A DNA stretch of 64,000 bases from Hymenobacter gummosus (GTDB lineage: Bacteria > Bacteroidota > Bacteroidia > Cytophagales > Hymenobacteraceae): positions 1-64,000 of the forward strand of contig NZ_RXOF01000009.1 in NCBI RefSeq assembly GCF_003970915.1. The letters are read 5' to 3'. Positions 7,565 to 15,491 of the stretch are shown here, piece after piece (position 1 is the stretch's first letter; the number at the start of each line of letters is the position of its first letter). A program made the position numbers and the translations under genes. The notes under the pieces are model-generated. The model did no database searches, was not told where the DNA came from, and was given only the letters and a program-made list of their open reading frames with translations.

Positions 7565-9472
7565 CTACATGAAATATTTCAGGCGAATGACCTCTTTCTC
7601 GGTGAGGTAGCGCCAGTTGCCGCGGGGCAGGTCCTTCTTCGTGAGGCCGGCGTACTGCACGCGGTCCAGGGCCTTCACCTCGTAGCCCAGGTGCTCGAAG
7701 ATGCGGCGCACGATGCGGTTACGGCCGATGTGGATTTCCACGCCCACGAACTTGGGGTTGCCGGCTACCACCGCCACGTCGTCTACTTCGGCTTTGCCGT
7801 CTTCCAGTTCCAGGCCGGCGGCAATCTGCGCGAGGTGGTCTTCCGTCAGGTCCTTGTCCAGCTCCACCTGGTACACCTTCTTGTTGCGGTGCGAGGGGTG
7901 GCTGAGCTTCTGGGCCACTTCGCCGTCGTTGGTGAACAGCAGCAGGCCGGTGGTGTTGCGGTCGAGGCGGCCCACCGGGAAGATGCGCTCCTTCGAGGCA
8001 TTGGCCACCAGGTCCATCACGGTCTTGCGGCCTTCGGGGTCCTCGGTGGTGGTCAGGAAATCCTTGGGCTTGTTCAGCAGCACGTACACCTGCTTCTCGC
8101 GCTTGAGGTTGGTCTTGCCGTAGTGCACCGTGTCGGAGGGCTGCACTTTGTAGCCCAGCTCGGTCACCACTTCGCCGTTCACCCGGATTTCGCCCGACTC
8201 GATGAGCACGTCCGCCTCGCGGCGCGAGCAGATGCCCGCGTTGGCGATGTAGCGGTTCAGGCGGATGGAGCCGTCCTTGTCGTCCTCCTCGCGGCGGCGC
8301 TTGTTGCCGCGGGTTTTGTCCTCTTCGTAGTACTGCAGGTTCTTGTACGAGGGCGCCTCGCTCATCTCCTGGCTCTGGCCGAAGCGGGTGTCACGGGAGC
8401 CTTTCTTCAGGCCCGGCTTGCTGGCGAAGGTGTCGCGCTGGGGCTTGCGCCCAAACGACGGCCGCTCCTCGCGCCCAAACCGCTCGGGCCGGCCGCCGCG
8501 CTCCTCCCGGGCGGGCCGCTCGGCACGGTCGCCGCGCTCAAAGCGGTTGCTGGCGCCGAAGCCACCGGGGCGTTCCGAGCGGTTGTCGCGGTCGAACGAA
8601 CGACGCGGACGCTCCTGGTCCCCGCCCTCGAAGCGGCGTACCGGACGGTCGTTCTGGTCACCACCCTCAAAGCGGCGGGCCGGACGTTCCCGGTCGCCAC
8701 CGAAGCTGCGGCCTTCCCCGCGCTCGGGGCGCTGCTCACCGTCGAAACGGCGACCAAAGGGTTTCTCGCCGAAGCTGCGGCCTTCCGCATTGCCCGGGCC
8801 GCGCGCACCGCGCGGCGGACGGGCTTCGCCCTCGCCGCCTTCGAAGCGCCGCGCCGGACGCTCGTCGTTGCGCTCAAAGCGGCCTTCGCCACCAAACTTG
8901 TTGCCCCCGGGGCGGCCGCCGAAGCTCGGGCGGCTGGCGCCGAAGCCACCGGGGCGTTCCGAGCGGTTGTCGCGGTCGAACGAGCGACGCGGGCGCTCCT
9001 GGTCATTGCCCTCGAAGCGGCGGCCGAAGCTCGGCCGCTCACCGCGGTCATTCCGGTCCCGGTCGCCGCCGAAGCTACGGCCTTCGCCGCGCTCGGGACG
9101 CTCGTCCTTGCGGAAGTCAGGCTTGTTCAGGCGGCCGCGCATGAAGTCGGCCGCATCGTCTTTTTCTTCCGGCTTGTCGAAGGCGCGGCGCGGGCGCTCG
9201 TAGCGGCGCTCATCGCCACCCCCGAAGCGCTGCTCCCCACCCGCCGGGCGGTTGCCGTAGCTGGGACGGCTGCTGCCACCGTAGCCAGGCTTACTGCCGC
9301 CAGCGGGCCGGCCAAACGGCGGCCGCGACGGAAACTCGCTGCCATCCTCGCGGCGCGGCGGCCGGCGGTCATCACCGCCGAAGGAGTTGAACGGTTTGCC
9401 CCCGCGCTGCGGCGCGGAATCGGGGCGGCCCGGGCGGCGGTTGCCGGGGCTGGAAGAATGCTGCTTACCCAT
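7565..9472 (-). CDS. RluB/RsuA-family pseudouridine synthase with long R/G-rich N-terminal extension
   Basis: A 635-residue protein in two parts. Residues 1 to about 390 are a low-complexity Arg/Gly/Asp/Glu/Ser-rich region with repeats such as GEGRSFGGDR, RRFEGGDQ and RPRRSFDRDNRSERPGGFGA. The rest is a complete RluB/RsuA enzyme: S4 RNA-binding domain (IRLNRYIANAGICSRREADV), the catalytic Asp in GRLDRNTTGLLLFTNDGE, and the C-terminal block GRNRIVRRIFEHLGYEVKAL. It should isomerise uridine in ribosomal RNA. The family is normally 230-300 residues. The extension is probably disordered and RNA-binding, as in other Bacteroidota. A 70-base segment is duplicated within it (see repeats). Confidence 0.9.
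   Translation of the reverse strand: MGKQHSSSPGNRRPGRPDSAPQRGGKPFNSFGGDDRRPPRREDGSEFPSRPPFGRPAGGSKPGYGGSSRPSYGNRPAGGEQRFGGGDERRYERPRRAFDKPEEKDDAADFMRGRLNKPDFRKDERPERGEGRSFGGDRDRNDRGERPSFGRRFEGNDQERPRRSFDRDNRSERPGGFGASRPSFGGRPGGNKFGGEGRFERNDERPARRFEGGEGEARPPRGARGPGNAEGRSFGEKPFGRRFDGEQRPERGEGRSFGGDRERPARRFEGGDQNDRPVRRFEGGDQERPRRSFDRDNRSERPGGFGASNRFERGDRAERPAREERGGRPERFGREERPSFGRKPQRDTFASKPGLKKGSRDTRFGQSQEMSEAPSYKNLQYYEEDKTRGNKRRREEDDKDGSIRLNRYIANAGICSRREADVLIESGEIRVNGEVVTELGYKVQPSDTVHYGKTNLKREKQVYVLLNKPKDFLTTTEDPEGRKTVMDLVANASKERIFPVGRLDRNTTGLLLFTNDGEVAQKLSHPSHRNKKVYQVELDKDLTEDHLAQIAAGLELEDGKAEVDDVAVVAGNPKFVGVEIHIGRNRIVRRIFEHLGYEVKALDRVQYAGLTKKDLPRGNWRYLTEKEVIRLKYFM
8551..8620. repeat. 70-bp direct repeat in the R/G-rich extension, copy A
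   Basis: Starts TGGCGCCGAAGCCACCGGGG and ends GCTCCTGGTC. It is nearly identical to 8935-9004, with two mismatches seen. It encodes the RSFDRDNRSERPGGFGA segment on the minus strand. Confidence 0.85.
8935..9004. repeat. 70-bp direct repeat in the R/G-rich extension, copy B
   Basis: Second copy of the segment at 8551-8620, 384 bases away and in frame, indicating internal duplication of the low-complexity region. Confidence 0.85.
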
Positions 9473-9673
9473 GAGGTTAAATCAGACGCACGGCATCGCT
9501 GCCGGGCAATGGAAAAGATATTGGCATGTACGGCGCTCAACGCCGTTCAGGTCATTTTGGTGCGGCGCCGGGCAGCCACCGAAAACAGCGCCCGGATTCG
9601 GCGAGCGGCCCGCTTCCCGGGGGAAGGGTACCGACCGCGCAAATCCGGGCGGTTCGTACGTCGGGCGCGGCCG

Positions 9674-10057
9674 TTAGTCGCGGCGGGCCATCTTGGCTTC
9701 GATGGAGTGCTGGGTGTGCGGTACGGCCCGCAGGCGCTCCTTCGGAATCAGCTTGCCGGTACCGATGCACACGCCGTAGGTGCCGTTCTTGATGCGAATC
9801 AGGGCGTTTTCGAGCTGCTGGATGAACTTCATCTGGCGCGAGGCCAATTGGTTCAGGCTTTCCTTCTCGGCCGTATCAGCGCCGTCTTCCAGCACCTTCG
9901 AGGGCGAAGCCGTCGTGTCGGTGCCCGAGTCGTTGCGGCGGCTCAAGGTTTCTTTGATGAAAGCTACTTCTTTCCGGGCAGCTGCCAGCTTTTCCTGAAT
10001 GATGGCTTCAAATTCAGCCAGCTCTTCCCGGGAGTAGCGCAGGTTTTCTTCACTCAT
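9674..10057 (-). CDS. TraR/DksA-family protein with reduced zinc finger
   Basis: A 127-residue protein with an N-terminal coiled coil (SREELAEFEAIIQEKLAAAR, then RQMKFIQQLENALIRIKNGT) and the DksA-type C-terminal block GTYGVCIGTGKLIPKERLRA followed by VPHTQHSIEAK. DksA proteins bind the RNA polymerase secondary channel and adjust transcription during starvation. Here only one of the four canonical zinc-binding cysteines (in YGVC) is present; the others are Gly/Thr and Ser. I recall that cysteine-poor versions are common in Bacteroidota. It lies between the pseudouridine synthase and ribH, all on the minus strand. Confidence 0.8.
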   Translation of the reverse strand: MSEENLRYSREELAEFEAIIQEKLAAARKEVAFIKETLSRRNDSGTDTTASPSKVLEDGADTAEKESLNQLASRQMKFIQQLENALIRIKNGTYGVCIGTGKLIPKERLRAVPHTQHSIEAKMARRD

Positions 10058-10290
10058 GGTGGGGCAGGAAAAAGATGTAATCAGTTGAAGATAAGTGGCT
10101 TACCAAGTACACTTCAGCACCAGAATACCGGTCGGCAACTACTGAGGCAACAGTGCCCGGCCCCGATAAGTGCCGTAATGCGCAGTGCTTCAATGCCCTA
10201 CTTGGTACCCTGGCTACTTAGGCAGCCCGGTTTTCCGGCCGCAAAGCTACGCTTTTGGTGGCACTCTAACCACGTTGGGCTATCCAAGGT

Positions 10291-10767
10291 TCAGAAACCC
10301 AGCATATGAATAGCCGTAACGGCGGCCTCCACGCCCTTATTGCCGTGCTTGCCGCCTGCCCGATCCCAGGCCTGGGCTTCGTTCTCGGTGGTCAGCACCC
10401 CGAAGATGACGGGCTTGTTGAATTTCAGGCCCACGTTCATCAGGCCCTGGGCCACGGCGTGGCTGATAAACTCGTCGTGGCGGGTTTCGCCCTTGATGAC
10501 GACCCCAAGGCAGATGACGGCGTCGATTTCCTCGTGCTGGGCCAGCAGCTGGGCGCCCAGCCCCAGCTCGAAGCTGCCGGGTACGGTGTTGCGGTAAATA
10601 TGCTTTTCCTTGGCCCCGTGCTTAAGCAGGGTCTCGTAGGCGCCCTGGCAGAGCGTGTCGGTAATGGCGCGGTTCCACTCCGCCACGACCAGCCCAAAGC
10701 GCTTGTCACTGATGTCGGGAAACTGGTCGGAGGTATAAGAGCTGAGGTTTTTCAGGGACGTGGCCAT
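10291..10767 (-). CDS. ribH: 6,7-dimethyl-8-ribityllumazine synthase
   Basis: This 158-residue enzyme condenses 5-amino-6-ribitylaminouracil with dihydroxybutanone phosphate in riboflavin synthesis. It has the usual length and motifs: FGLVVAEWNRAITDTLCQGA, VPGSFELGLGAQLLA, CLGVVIKGETRHDEFISHAV with the catalytic His in RHDEF, and PVIFGVLTTENEAQAWDRAG. The ATG at 10767 is supported by the conserved N-terminal distance. It follows the TPR membrane-protein gene, separated by a terminator-like hairpin. Confidence 0.96.
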   Translation of the reverse strand: MATSLKNLSSYTSDQFPDISDKRFGLVVAEWNRAITDTLCQGAYETLLKHGAKEKHIYRNTVPGSFELGLGAQLLAQHEEIDAVICLGVVIKGETRHDEFISHAVAQGLMNVGLKFNKPVIFGVLTTENEAQAWDRAGGKHGNKGVEAAVTAIHMLGF

Positions 10768-10832
10768 GGACTGCAGAAAGTGGGTTCGGTGCGCAAATAT
10801 CCGCCTATCCGCCCAGATATGCGACGGACCGA

Positions 10833-10869
10833 AAACAACGGCGCCGCTGCCCTTGCGGACAGCGGCGCC
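10833..10869 (-). terminator. Terminator after the TPR membrane-protein gene
   Basis: GGCGCCGCTG (10840-10849) pairs perfectly with CAGCGGCGCC (10860-10869). On the minus strand the stem is followed by TTGTTTTC. Confidence 0.65.
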
Positions 10870-10891
10870 GATAATCAGAACCGGGTACGCC

Positions 10892-11668
10892 TTACTTGGC
10901 GGCCGTCATGGCCTGCACGCGGGCCTGGTAGATTTTGGCGTCGTTCACCTCCGCCGACAGCGGGTACTTGCTGATGATGTCGGCGTAAATCTCGCCGGCA
11001 CCGGCGTAGTCCTTCTGCATCTCGCGGGCTACGGCCAGCTTCATCAGGTAGCCAGGGGTGAAGTACTCGTTGGTCTTGTAGTCGGCGGCCTTCTGGTAGT
11101 AGTCGGCGGCTTCCTTGTACTTCTTCTGCTCCATGTTGGCGTCGCCGATGAGGGCATAGGCACGGGCTTGCAGCAGCAGGTCGTCGGAGCTGAAGTCCTC
11201 CAGGAAATCGATGGCCTGCTCGTACTTGCCTTCTTTCAGGGCAGCCACACCGGCGTAGAAGTTAGCCAGGTTGCTGGCCTTCGTGCCGCTGTAGTTGGTA
11301 GCCACGCCTTCCAGCCCAACGGCCTGCCCGTCGCCCTTCATGGCTTTCTTCAGCGAATCGGTTTCCCAGTAGTTTACGGCCTGGAACATGGCCGCCTGCG
11401 CCTTCTGGTCCTGCGAAGTGCGCCAGTAGTAGTAGCCGAAGGCGCCAACCACGGCCAGCGCAATCAGCCCCAGCAAACCAAACACGAGGTTCTTGTTGCG
11501 GCGCACAAACAGCTCCGAATCCTCCAGCCGGTTGGCCAGGGCATTCGGGTCTTCCAGCAAGGGGTGCTCGTAGGGCGCATTCGGGTCCGGCTGACCGTCG
11601 GCAGGCTGCTGGGGCGTCTGGTTCTGGCGCGCCTGCGGCGAGTTGCGCGTGAAGGGAATCTTCGACAT
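10892..11668 (-). CDS. Membrane-anchored TPR protein (YfgM-like)
   Basis: A 258-residue protein. A hydrophilic N-terminus rich in Gln, Pro and Asn (1-60) is followed by one membrane helix (NLVFGLLGLIALAVVGAFGYYYW, shown here across about residues 59-81) and then four to five TPR units such as ANFYAGVAALKEGKYEQAID, ARAYALIGDANMEQKKYKEA and MKLAVAREMQKDYAGAGEIY. The layout resembles YfgM, an ancillary partner of the SecYEG translocon and PpiD. A role in export or protein quality control is inferred only. It lies downstream of pdhA and upstream of ribH on the minus strand. Confidence 0.8.
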   Translation of the reverse strand: MSKIPFTRNSPQARQNQTPQQPADGQPDPNAPYEHPLLEDPNALANRLEDSELFVRRNKNLVFGLLGLIALAVVGAFGYYYWRTSQDQKAQAAMFQAVNYWETDSLKKAMKGDGQAVGLEGVATNYSGTKASNLANFYAGVAALKEGKYEQAIDFLEDFSSDDLLLQARAYALIGDANMEQKKYKEAADYYQKAADYKTNEYFTPGYLMKLAVAREMQKDYAGAGEIYADIISKYPLSAEVNDAKIYQARVQAMTAAK

Positions 11669-11683
11669 GACTGAAGAAAAGAA

Positions 11684-11711
11684 GTGACCGGGGGTCTGAT
11701 GAACCGGTCAC
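11684..11711 (-). terminator. Terminator of pdhA
   Basis: GTGACCGG (11684-11691) pairs with CCGGTCAC (11704-11711). Read on the minus strand the hairpin is followed by TTCTTTTCTTC, and it stands 23 bases beyond the pdhA stop codon. Confidence 0.6.
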
Positions 11712-11734
11712 CCGGCTTGTGGCTTATGCGTTGA

Positions 11735-12904
11735 TTATTCGCGGATGTAGGGGTAGTCTTCCTGCACGTACACGTCGCGGAACAGCTCCTCGGCGGGCGG
11801 GTAGGGCGACTTCTCGGCAAACTCCACCGACTCGGCCACCACTTCCTTGATGCGGTCATCGATGGCCTGCAGCTCCTCTTCGGTGGCAAACTGGTGCTCC
11901 AGAATGACGGCGCGCACGTTCTCGATGGTGTCGCGCTGGCGGTAGCCTTCTACCTCCTCCTTGGTGCGGTACTTGGCCGGGTCCGACATGGAGTGGCCCT
12001 TGTAGCGGTAGGTCTTGAACTCAAGGAAGGTCGGTCCTTCGCCGGCGCGGGCGCGCTCAGCGGCGCGGGCCACGGCGTTGTGCACTTCCTCCACGTACAT
12101 GGCGTCTACCGGCTCGGAGGGCATATCGTAAGCCTCGCCGAGGGTATACAGCTCCGTTACGTTCGAGGTGCGCTGCACCGAGGTACCCATGGCGTAGCCG
12201 TTGTTCTCCACCACGAAGATGACGGGCAGCTTCCACAGCATGGCCATGTTGAAGGCCTCGTGCAGGGCACCCTGGCGCACGGCGCCGTCGCCCATGTAGC
12301 AGATAGCAAGATTACCGGTCTTGTTGTACTTCTCGGCGAAGGCCAAGCCGGCACCCAGCGGCACCTGCCCGCCCACGATACCGTGGCCGCCGATGAAGTT
12401 TACCTCCTTGTCGAAGATGTGCATGGAGCCGCCCTTGCCCTTGGAGCAGCCGGTTTGCTTGGCAAACAGCTCGGCCATGATGGCGTTGGGCGAGGTGCCC
12501 AGGCCCAGCGGGTGGGCGTGGTCACGGTAGGCCGTAATCCACTTGTCGCCTTTCTGCAGTGCCGACACGGCCCCGGCTACGCAGGCCTCCTGGCCGATGT
12601 AGAGGTGGCAGAAGCCTTTGATTTTTTGCTGACCATAGAGCTGGCCGGCCTTCTCCTCGAAGCGGCGCATGAGCAGCATGCTCTCAAACCACTTCATGTA
12701 AGTCTCCTTGTCGAAGGCCGGGGCGGCCGCTTTGGCTGCCTTGCCTTTAGCCGGCGACTTACCTTTCGGCGTCGGCTGCTGCGCGGAGTCGGGCTGTTGC
12801 AGGGTCACATCCTTGTGCTCCTCGGCCGTTTGCGGGGCCTTTGATTTCGCCTTGCTGGCCGAATTGGATGCCTTGGAGGCAGCCTTTACCTTCGTATCCG
12901 CCAT
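11735..12904 (-). CDS. pdhA: Pyruvate dehydrogenase E1 component, alpha subunit
   Basis: A 389-residue E1-alpha subunit that uses thiamine diphosphate to decarboxylate pyruvate. The thiamine motif runs from GDGAVRQGALHEAFNMA (near residue 203) to VENNGYAMGTS. GHGIVGGQVPLGAGLAFA and KTYRYKGHSMSDPAKYR (phosphorylation-loop region) also fit. Residues 1-65 are an extra Ala/Lys/Ser-rich segment (KAASKASNSASKAKSKAPQ), probably disordered. The open frame continues another 199 codons upstream over recF, but ATG 12904 gives the natural start. The beta subunit and E2 are not adjacent, so the complex is encoded at separate loci. It is divergent from recF across a 75-base gap. Confidence 0.94.
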   Translation of the reverse strand: MADTKVKAASKASNSASKAKSKAPQTAEEHKDVTLQQPDSAQQPTPKGKSPAKGKAAKAAAPAFDKETYMKWFESMLLMRRFEEKAGQLYGQQKIKGFCHLYIGQEACVAGAVSALQKGDKWITAYRDHAHPLGLGTSPNAIMAELFAKQTGCSKGKGGSMHIFDKEVNFIGGHGIVGGQVPLGAGLAFAEKYNKTGNLAICYMGDGAVRQGALHEAFNMAMLWKLPVIFVVENNGYAMGTSVQRTSNVTELYTLGEAYDMPSEPVDAMYVEEVHNAVARAAERARAGEGPTFLEFKTYRYKGHSMSDPAKYRTKEEVEGYRQRDTIENVRAVILEHQFATEEELQAIDDRIKEVVAESVEFAEKSPYPPAEELFRDVYVQEDYPYIRE

Positions 12905-12979
12905 TAGTTGCTCTTCTAGTTCGGGTTTTGGAATGCGAAAGTACGTAAAAGCATTGCAACTCCGAAACCTACGCTTTGC

Positions 12980-14089
12980 ATGACGCTGGACTCGCTGCAC
13001 CTGCTTTTTTTCAAGAATTACGACGAAGCCAGCCTGGCTCTTTCGCCCCATATCAACTGCTTCATCGGGGAGAACGGTAGCGGCAAGACCAACCTGCTCG
13101 ATGCCATTTATTACCTGTCGATGACCAAGAGCGCCTTCGCGGCGTCCGACGCGCAGTGCCTCAAGCAGGGCGCCGATTTCTTCCTGGTAAAGGGCAGCTT
13201 CACCCTTCCCGCTTCTAGCTCCCCGGAGGTCATTCAGTGCAGCCTGCGCGCCGGGCAGAAAAAGCTCGTTACCCACGACAAGCAGCCCTACGAGCGGCTG
13301 TCTGACCACATCGGGCGTTACCCGGTGGTGCTCATCTCCCCCTACGATACCGACCTTATACGGCAAGGCAGCGAGGAGCGGCGCAAGTACTTCGACAGCA
13401 TCATCTCCCAGCTCGACCACAGCTACCTGGAGTTGCTGATTCAGTACACCTTCACCCTGAAGCAGCGCAATGCGCTGCTCAAGCAGTTCGCCGAGCGCCA
13501 CAGTTTCGACCGGGACTACCTACTAATACTGGATGAGCAGCTCGTACATGCGGGCACGCAGTTGGTGCAGCTTCGGCAGCAGTTTCTGCGGGAGTTCGTG
13601 CCCATATTTCAGCGCCACTATCTGGAGCTGGCCGATAGCCGGGAAGCCGTCAGCCTCGACCATAAGAGTCAGCTGCCCGACCAGGACTTTCTGCAGCTGC
13701 TGCGCCAGAATGAGCGCAAGGACATAGCCCTGCAGCGTACCACCGTGGGCCCGCATAAAGACGACTATGTCTTCCTGATGGACGACTCCCCGGTGAAGAC
13801 GTTTGGCTCGCAAGGACAGCAAAAATCGTACGCAATTGCGCTTAAACTGGCCCAGTTTGAAATCATGGCCAGTCGTAAGCAGCACAAGCCCCTGCTGCTC
13901 CTCGATGATATTTTCGACCGCCTCGACGAGCGGCGCATCAAGCGTTTGCTGCAGTTGGTGGCTAACCACACCTTCGGCCAGGTTTTCCTGACCGACACCC
14001 ACCTGGAGCGCACCGATCAGGCTCTGGCGGGCTTATCAGAACAGGTGTCCAGGTTCCGCGTGCATAATGGCCGCGTGCAACCGCTTTAG
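12980..14089 (+). CDS. recF: DNA replication and repair protein RecF
   Basis: A 369-residue SMC-like ATPase that loads RecA at gaps together with RecO and RecR. Walker A is GENGSGKTN at residues 30-38. The ABC-type signature is in FGSQGQQKSYAIALKLAQFE and Walker B in LLLLDDIFDRLDERR, with a following D-loop (TDTHLER). Length and order are normal for RecF. The ATG at 12980 gives the usual MTLDSLHLLFFKNYDE start. It is divergent from pdhA and is followed after 66 bases by the DUF721 gene, a recF-DUF721 order often seen in bacteria. Confidence 0.97.
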   Translation: MTLDSLHLLFFKNYDEASLALSPHINCFIGENGSGKTNLLDAIYYLSMTKSAFAASDAQCLKQGADFFLVKGSFTLPASSSPEVIQCSLRAGQKKLVTHDKQPYERLSDHIGRYPVVLISPYDTDLIRQGSEERRKYFDSIISQLDHSYLELLIQYTFTLKQRNALLKQFAERHSFDRDYLLILDEQLVHAGTQLVQLRQQFLREFVPIFQRHYLELADSREAVSLDHKSQLPDQDFLQLLRQNERKDIALQRTTVGPHKDDYVFLMDDSPVKTFGSQGQQKSYAIALKLAQFEIMASRKQHKPLLLLDDIFDRLDERRIKRLLQLVANHTFGQVFLTDTHLERTDQALAGLSEQVSRFRVHNGRVQPL

Positions 14090-14102
14090 CCCTCCCCTGC
14101 CT

Positions 14103-14110
14103 TACCTTTG
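14103..14110 (+). promoter_or_regulatory. Bacteroidota -7 box for the DUF721 gene
   Basis: TACCTTTG matches the Bacteroidota -7 consensus TAnnTTTG and lies 45 bases before the proposed start. A convincing -33 TTTG element was not found at the usual distance. Confidence 0.35.
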
Positions 14111-14155
14111 CAGGGTTAATCACCGGCCGAACGAGCGTTATCCCTCGCGGCTATT

Positions 14156-14488
14156 TTGACACCTGCTGCCTTGAAGCCCCGCAATAAATCTGAGTTTTCG
14201 CGCCAGGCGGATGTCGTGTCGTTGAAGGATGGCATCCAAGCGCTGCTGAAAGCCTACCGGCTACAGGGCAAGATGAACGAGGTCTACGTGGTGTCATCTT
14301 GGGAGCGAATCATGGGGCGGGCCGTGGCGCTGAAAACCCAAGAGGTGTACTTCCGCAATGGCAAGCTTTTCGTGCGCCTTACTTCTGCCCCGCTCAAGCA
14401 TGAGCTGTTTATGGCGAAGAGCAAGGTGGCCGATATCATCAACGCGGAAGTAGGCGAAGTGCTGATTCAGGAAGTCGTTTTCCTCTAG
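14156..14488 (+). CDS. DUF721 (DciA-like) protein
   Basis: A 110-residue basic protein with the DUF721 core: IQALLKAYRLQGKMNEVYVV, SSWERIMGRAVALKTQEVYF, NGKLFVRLTSAPLKHELFMA and KVADIINAEVGEVLIQEVVF. DciA proteins of this family load the replicative helicase in bacteria that lack DnaC or DnaI; that function is inferred from family and from recF next door. No ATG exists before the core; the frame offers TTG at 14156 or 14174. I use 14156, which leaves room for the promoter box at 14103-14110. Confidence 0.8.
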   Translation: MTPAALKPRNKSEFSRQADVVSLKDGIQALLKAYRLQGKMNEVYVVSSWERIMGRAVALKTQEVYFRNGKLFVRLTSAPLKHELFMAKSKVADIINAEVGEVLIQEVVFL

Positions 14489-14822
14489 GAGGCCGCAGTA
14501 TCCTTTTGTTTTTGCCGGCCTTCGAATTAACACTGGGAGCCTCGCTGAGGTGTGCTCTGTTCGCCCGGCTTCCCATAGCCTTCGACTCGGGTCTTTTGAG
14601 CCGGCAGTGCTCATCAATTAGCGCGTTCATTAAGCCCAGAGCCAGGTCAAGAGTTGGTGAGTTGCGGCAGTCGTTTTGCCGCTTGCAATCCGCCTGGGGC
14701 GTGACTGGCTCTACCCTGCTGTGGCTTTGTTGCCGCCACTGGTAGCCGGCCTGCATGTAACTGAACCGTTGTGTTACCTGCTCGAGCGTGCAACACAATG
14801 TTCCACGTGAAACATCAACTGT
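14489..14822. other. Gene-free stretch leading to parS
   Basis: This region of 334 bases has no convincing gene; the short frames on either strand have unlikely composition. It ends in the parS site at 14799-14814. No tRNA-like TTC-arm or strong terminator hairpin was seen. Confidence 0.6.
14799..14814. promoter_or_regulatory. parS centromere-like site
   Basis: TGTTCCACGTGAAACA is an exact match to the bacterial parS consensus TGTTnCACGTGAAACA bound by ParB (Spo0J). It lies between the DUF721 gene and a small HTH gene whose stop codon is 9 bases away. parS sites cluster near the replication origin, and a candidate oriC lies 28 kb to the right. parA and parB themselves are not in the window. 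Confidence 0.85.
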
Positions 14823-15197
14823 TCACTTGGGGCCGTAGACTTTTAACAGCAGCTCATTATAGGCCTCCAACAGGGCAATGTATTTGGCTTGCAAGGCCAT
14901 TAGCGCTTTCACAGGGTCTTGATCTACAGGCTGTAACACACTTGCTCGAACAGGCTGACTAGGCGTTACATATTGACTTGTAAAGTGCAACTGAGACTGT
15001 ACAGGTGTATCAAAATCATTTGTAAAGTCATGCTGTATCACCTCGCCAACACGCTTGACAAAACTGTAATCAAGCGTTGTCTCTTTGAACTTACGGTAAA
15101 TGGTCGGGCGTGTAATACCTAGCTCCTGCACGAGACGACTAATGGAAATACCGCTGTTTTTAATGGCTTCCTGCAGGATTTCGCCTTGATGTGTCAT
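14823..15197 (-). CDS. Small helix-turn-helix protein
   Basis: A 124-residue protein. Residues 1-55 form a helix-turn-helix of the XRE/phage-repressor type (EAIKNSGISISRLVQELGIT then RPTIYRKFKETTLDYSFVKR). The middle is polar and Gln/Thr-rich, and the end is a helical, possibly dimerising segment (KALMALQAKYIALLEAYNEL). I cannot name a specific family. Its base composition is clearly lower in GC than the flanking genes. Its start region overlaps the edge of a dense cluster of TTACA/TGTAA motifs (15198-15374), which could be its own operators. parS lies right behind its stop codon. A role as a repressor or as a DNA-organising factor is speculation. Confidence 0.75.
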   Translation of the reverse strand: MTHQGEILQEAIKNSGISISRLVQELGITRPTIYRKFKETTLDYSFVKRVGEVIQHDFTNDFDTPVQSQLHFTSQYVTPSQPVRASVLQPVDQDPVKALMALQAKYIALLEAYNELLLKVYGPK

Positions 15198-15374
15198 TTA
15201 CAGAGTTGCGTAACGGTACGAGAATGTAAAGATGCTGAATTTATCAGATGTACCAAAACAATAACAATTACAATACAACAACGTGTTACGTTACACTGTT
15301 ACAGTACAAGCTATTTTACAGTGTTGCAATTACACGTTGTATCTCGGTGTAGCAACCTCGCTGTAACACTTACA
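15198..15374. promoter_or_regulatory. Cluster of TTACA/TGTAA motifs upstream of the HTH gene
   Basis: TTACA occurs at 15198, 15268, 15291, 15299, 15316, 15330 and 15370, with TGTAAC at 15362 and a near copy TTACG at 15286. GTTACACTGT (15290-15299) and ACAGTGTTGC (15318-15327) form an imperfect inverted pair. The stretch is AT-rich for this genome. It may contain auto-operators of the HTH protein or iteron-like sites; which is not decidable by eye. From 15375 to 15491 nothing further is recognised. Confidence 0.5.
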
Positions 15375-15491
15375 CTGAACACGTGTCAGATACACCACTA
15401 AAACTGGCTTTGCGGTCGGTTTTCGGGCTATGACCTAATAGGTAGTTGTAACAACTGCCCTACCATAGCTTTAATCAGCGGTTTTAGCCGC

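Noticed and set aside
7691-10309. Plus-strand open frame of 872 codons antisense to the pseudouridine synthase
   Set aside because: It is opposite well-identified genes, and its Ala/Val/Arg-rich sequence is the shadow of GC-rich codon bias and of the R/G-rich repeats.
11735-13501. pdhA reading frame extended by 199 codons
   Set aside because: The extension lies antisense to recF and shows no E1-alpha similarity; ATG 12904 gives a normal protein.
14506-14745. Plus-strand frame of 79 codons between the DUF721 gene and parS
   Set aside because: Composition rich in Arg, Ser and Leu without pattern; no promoter or conserved motif.
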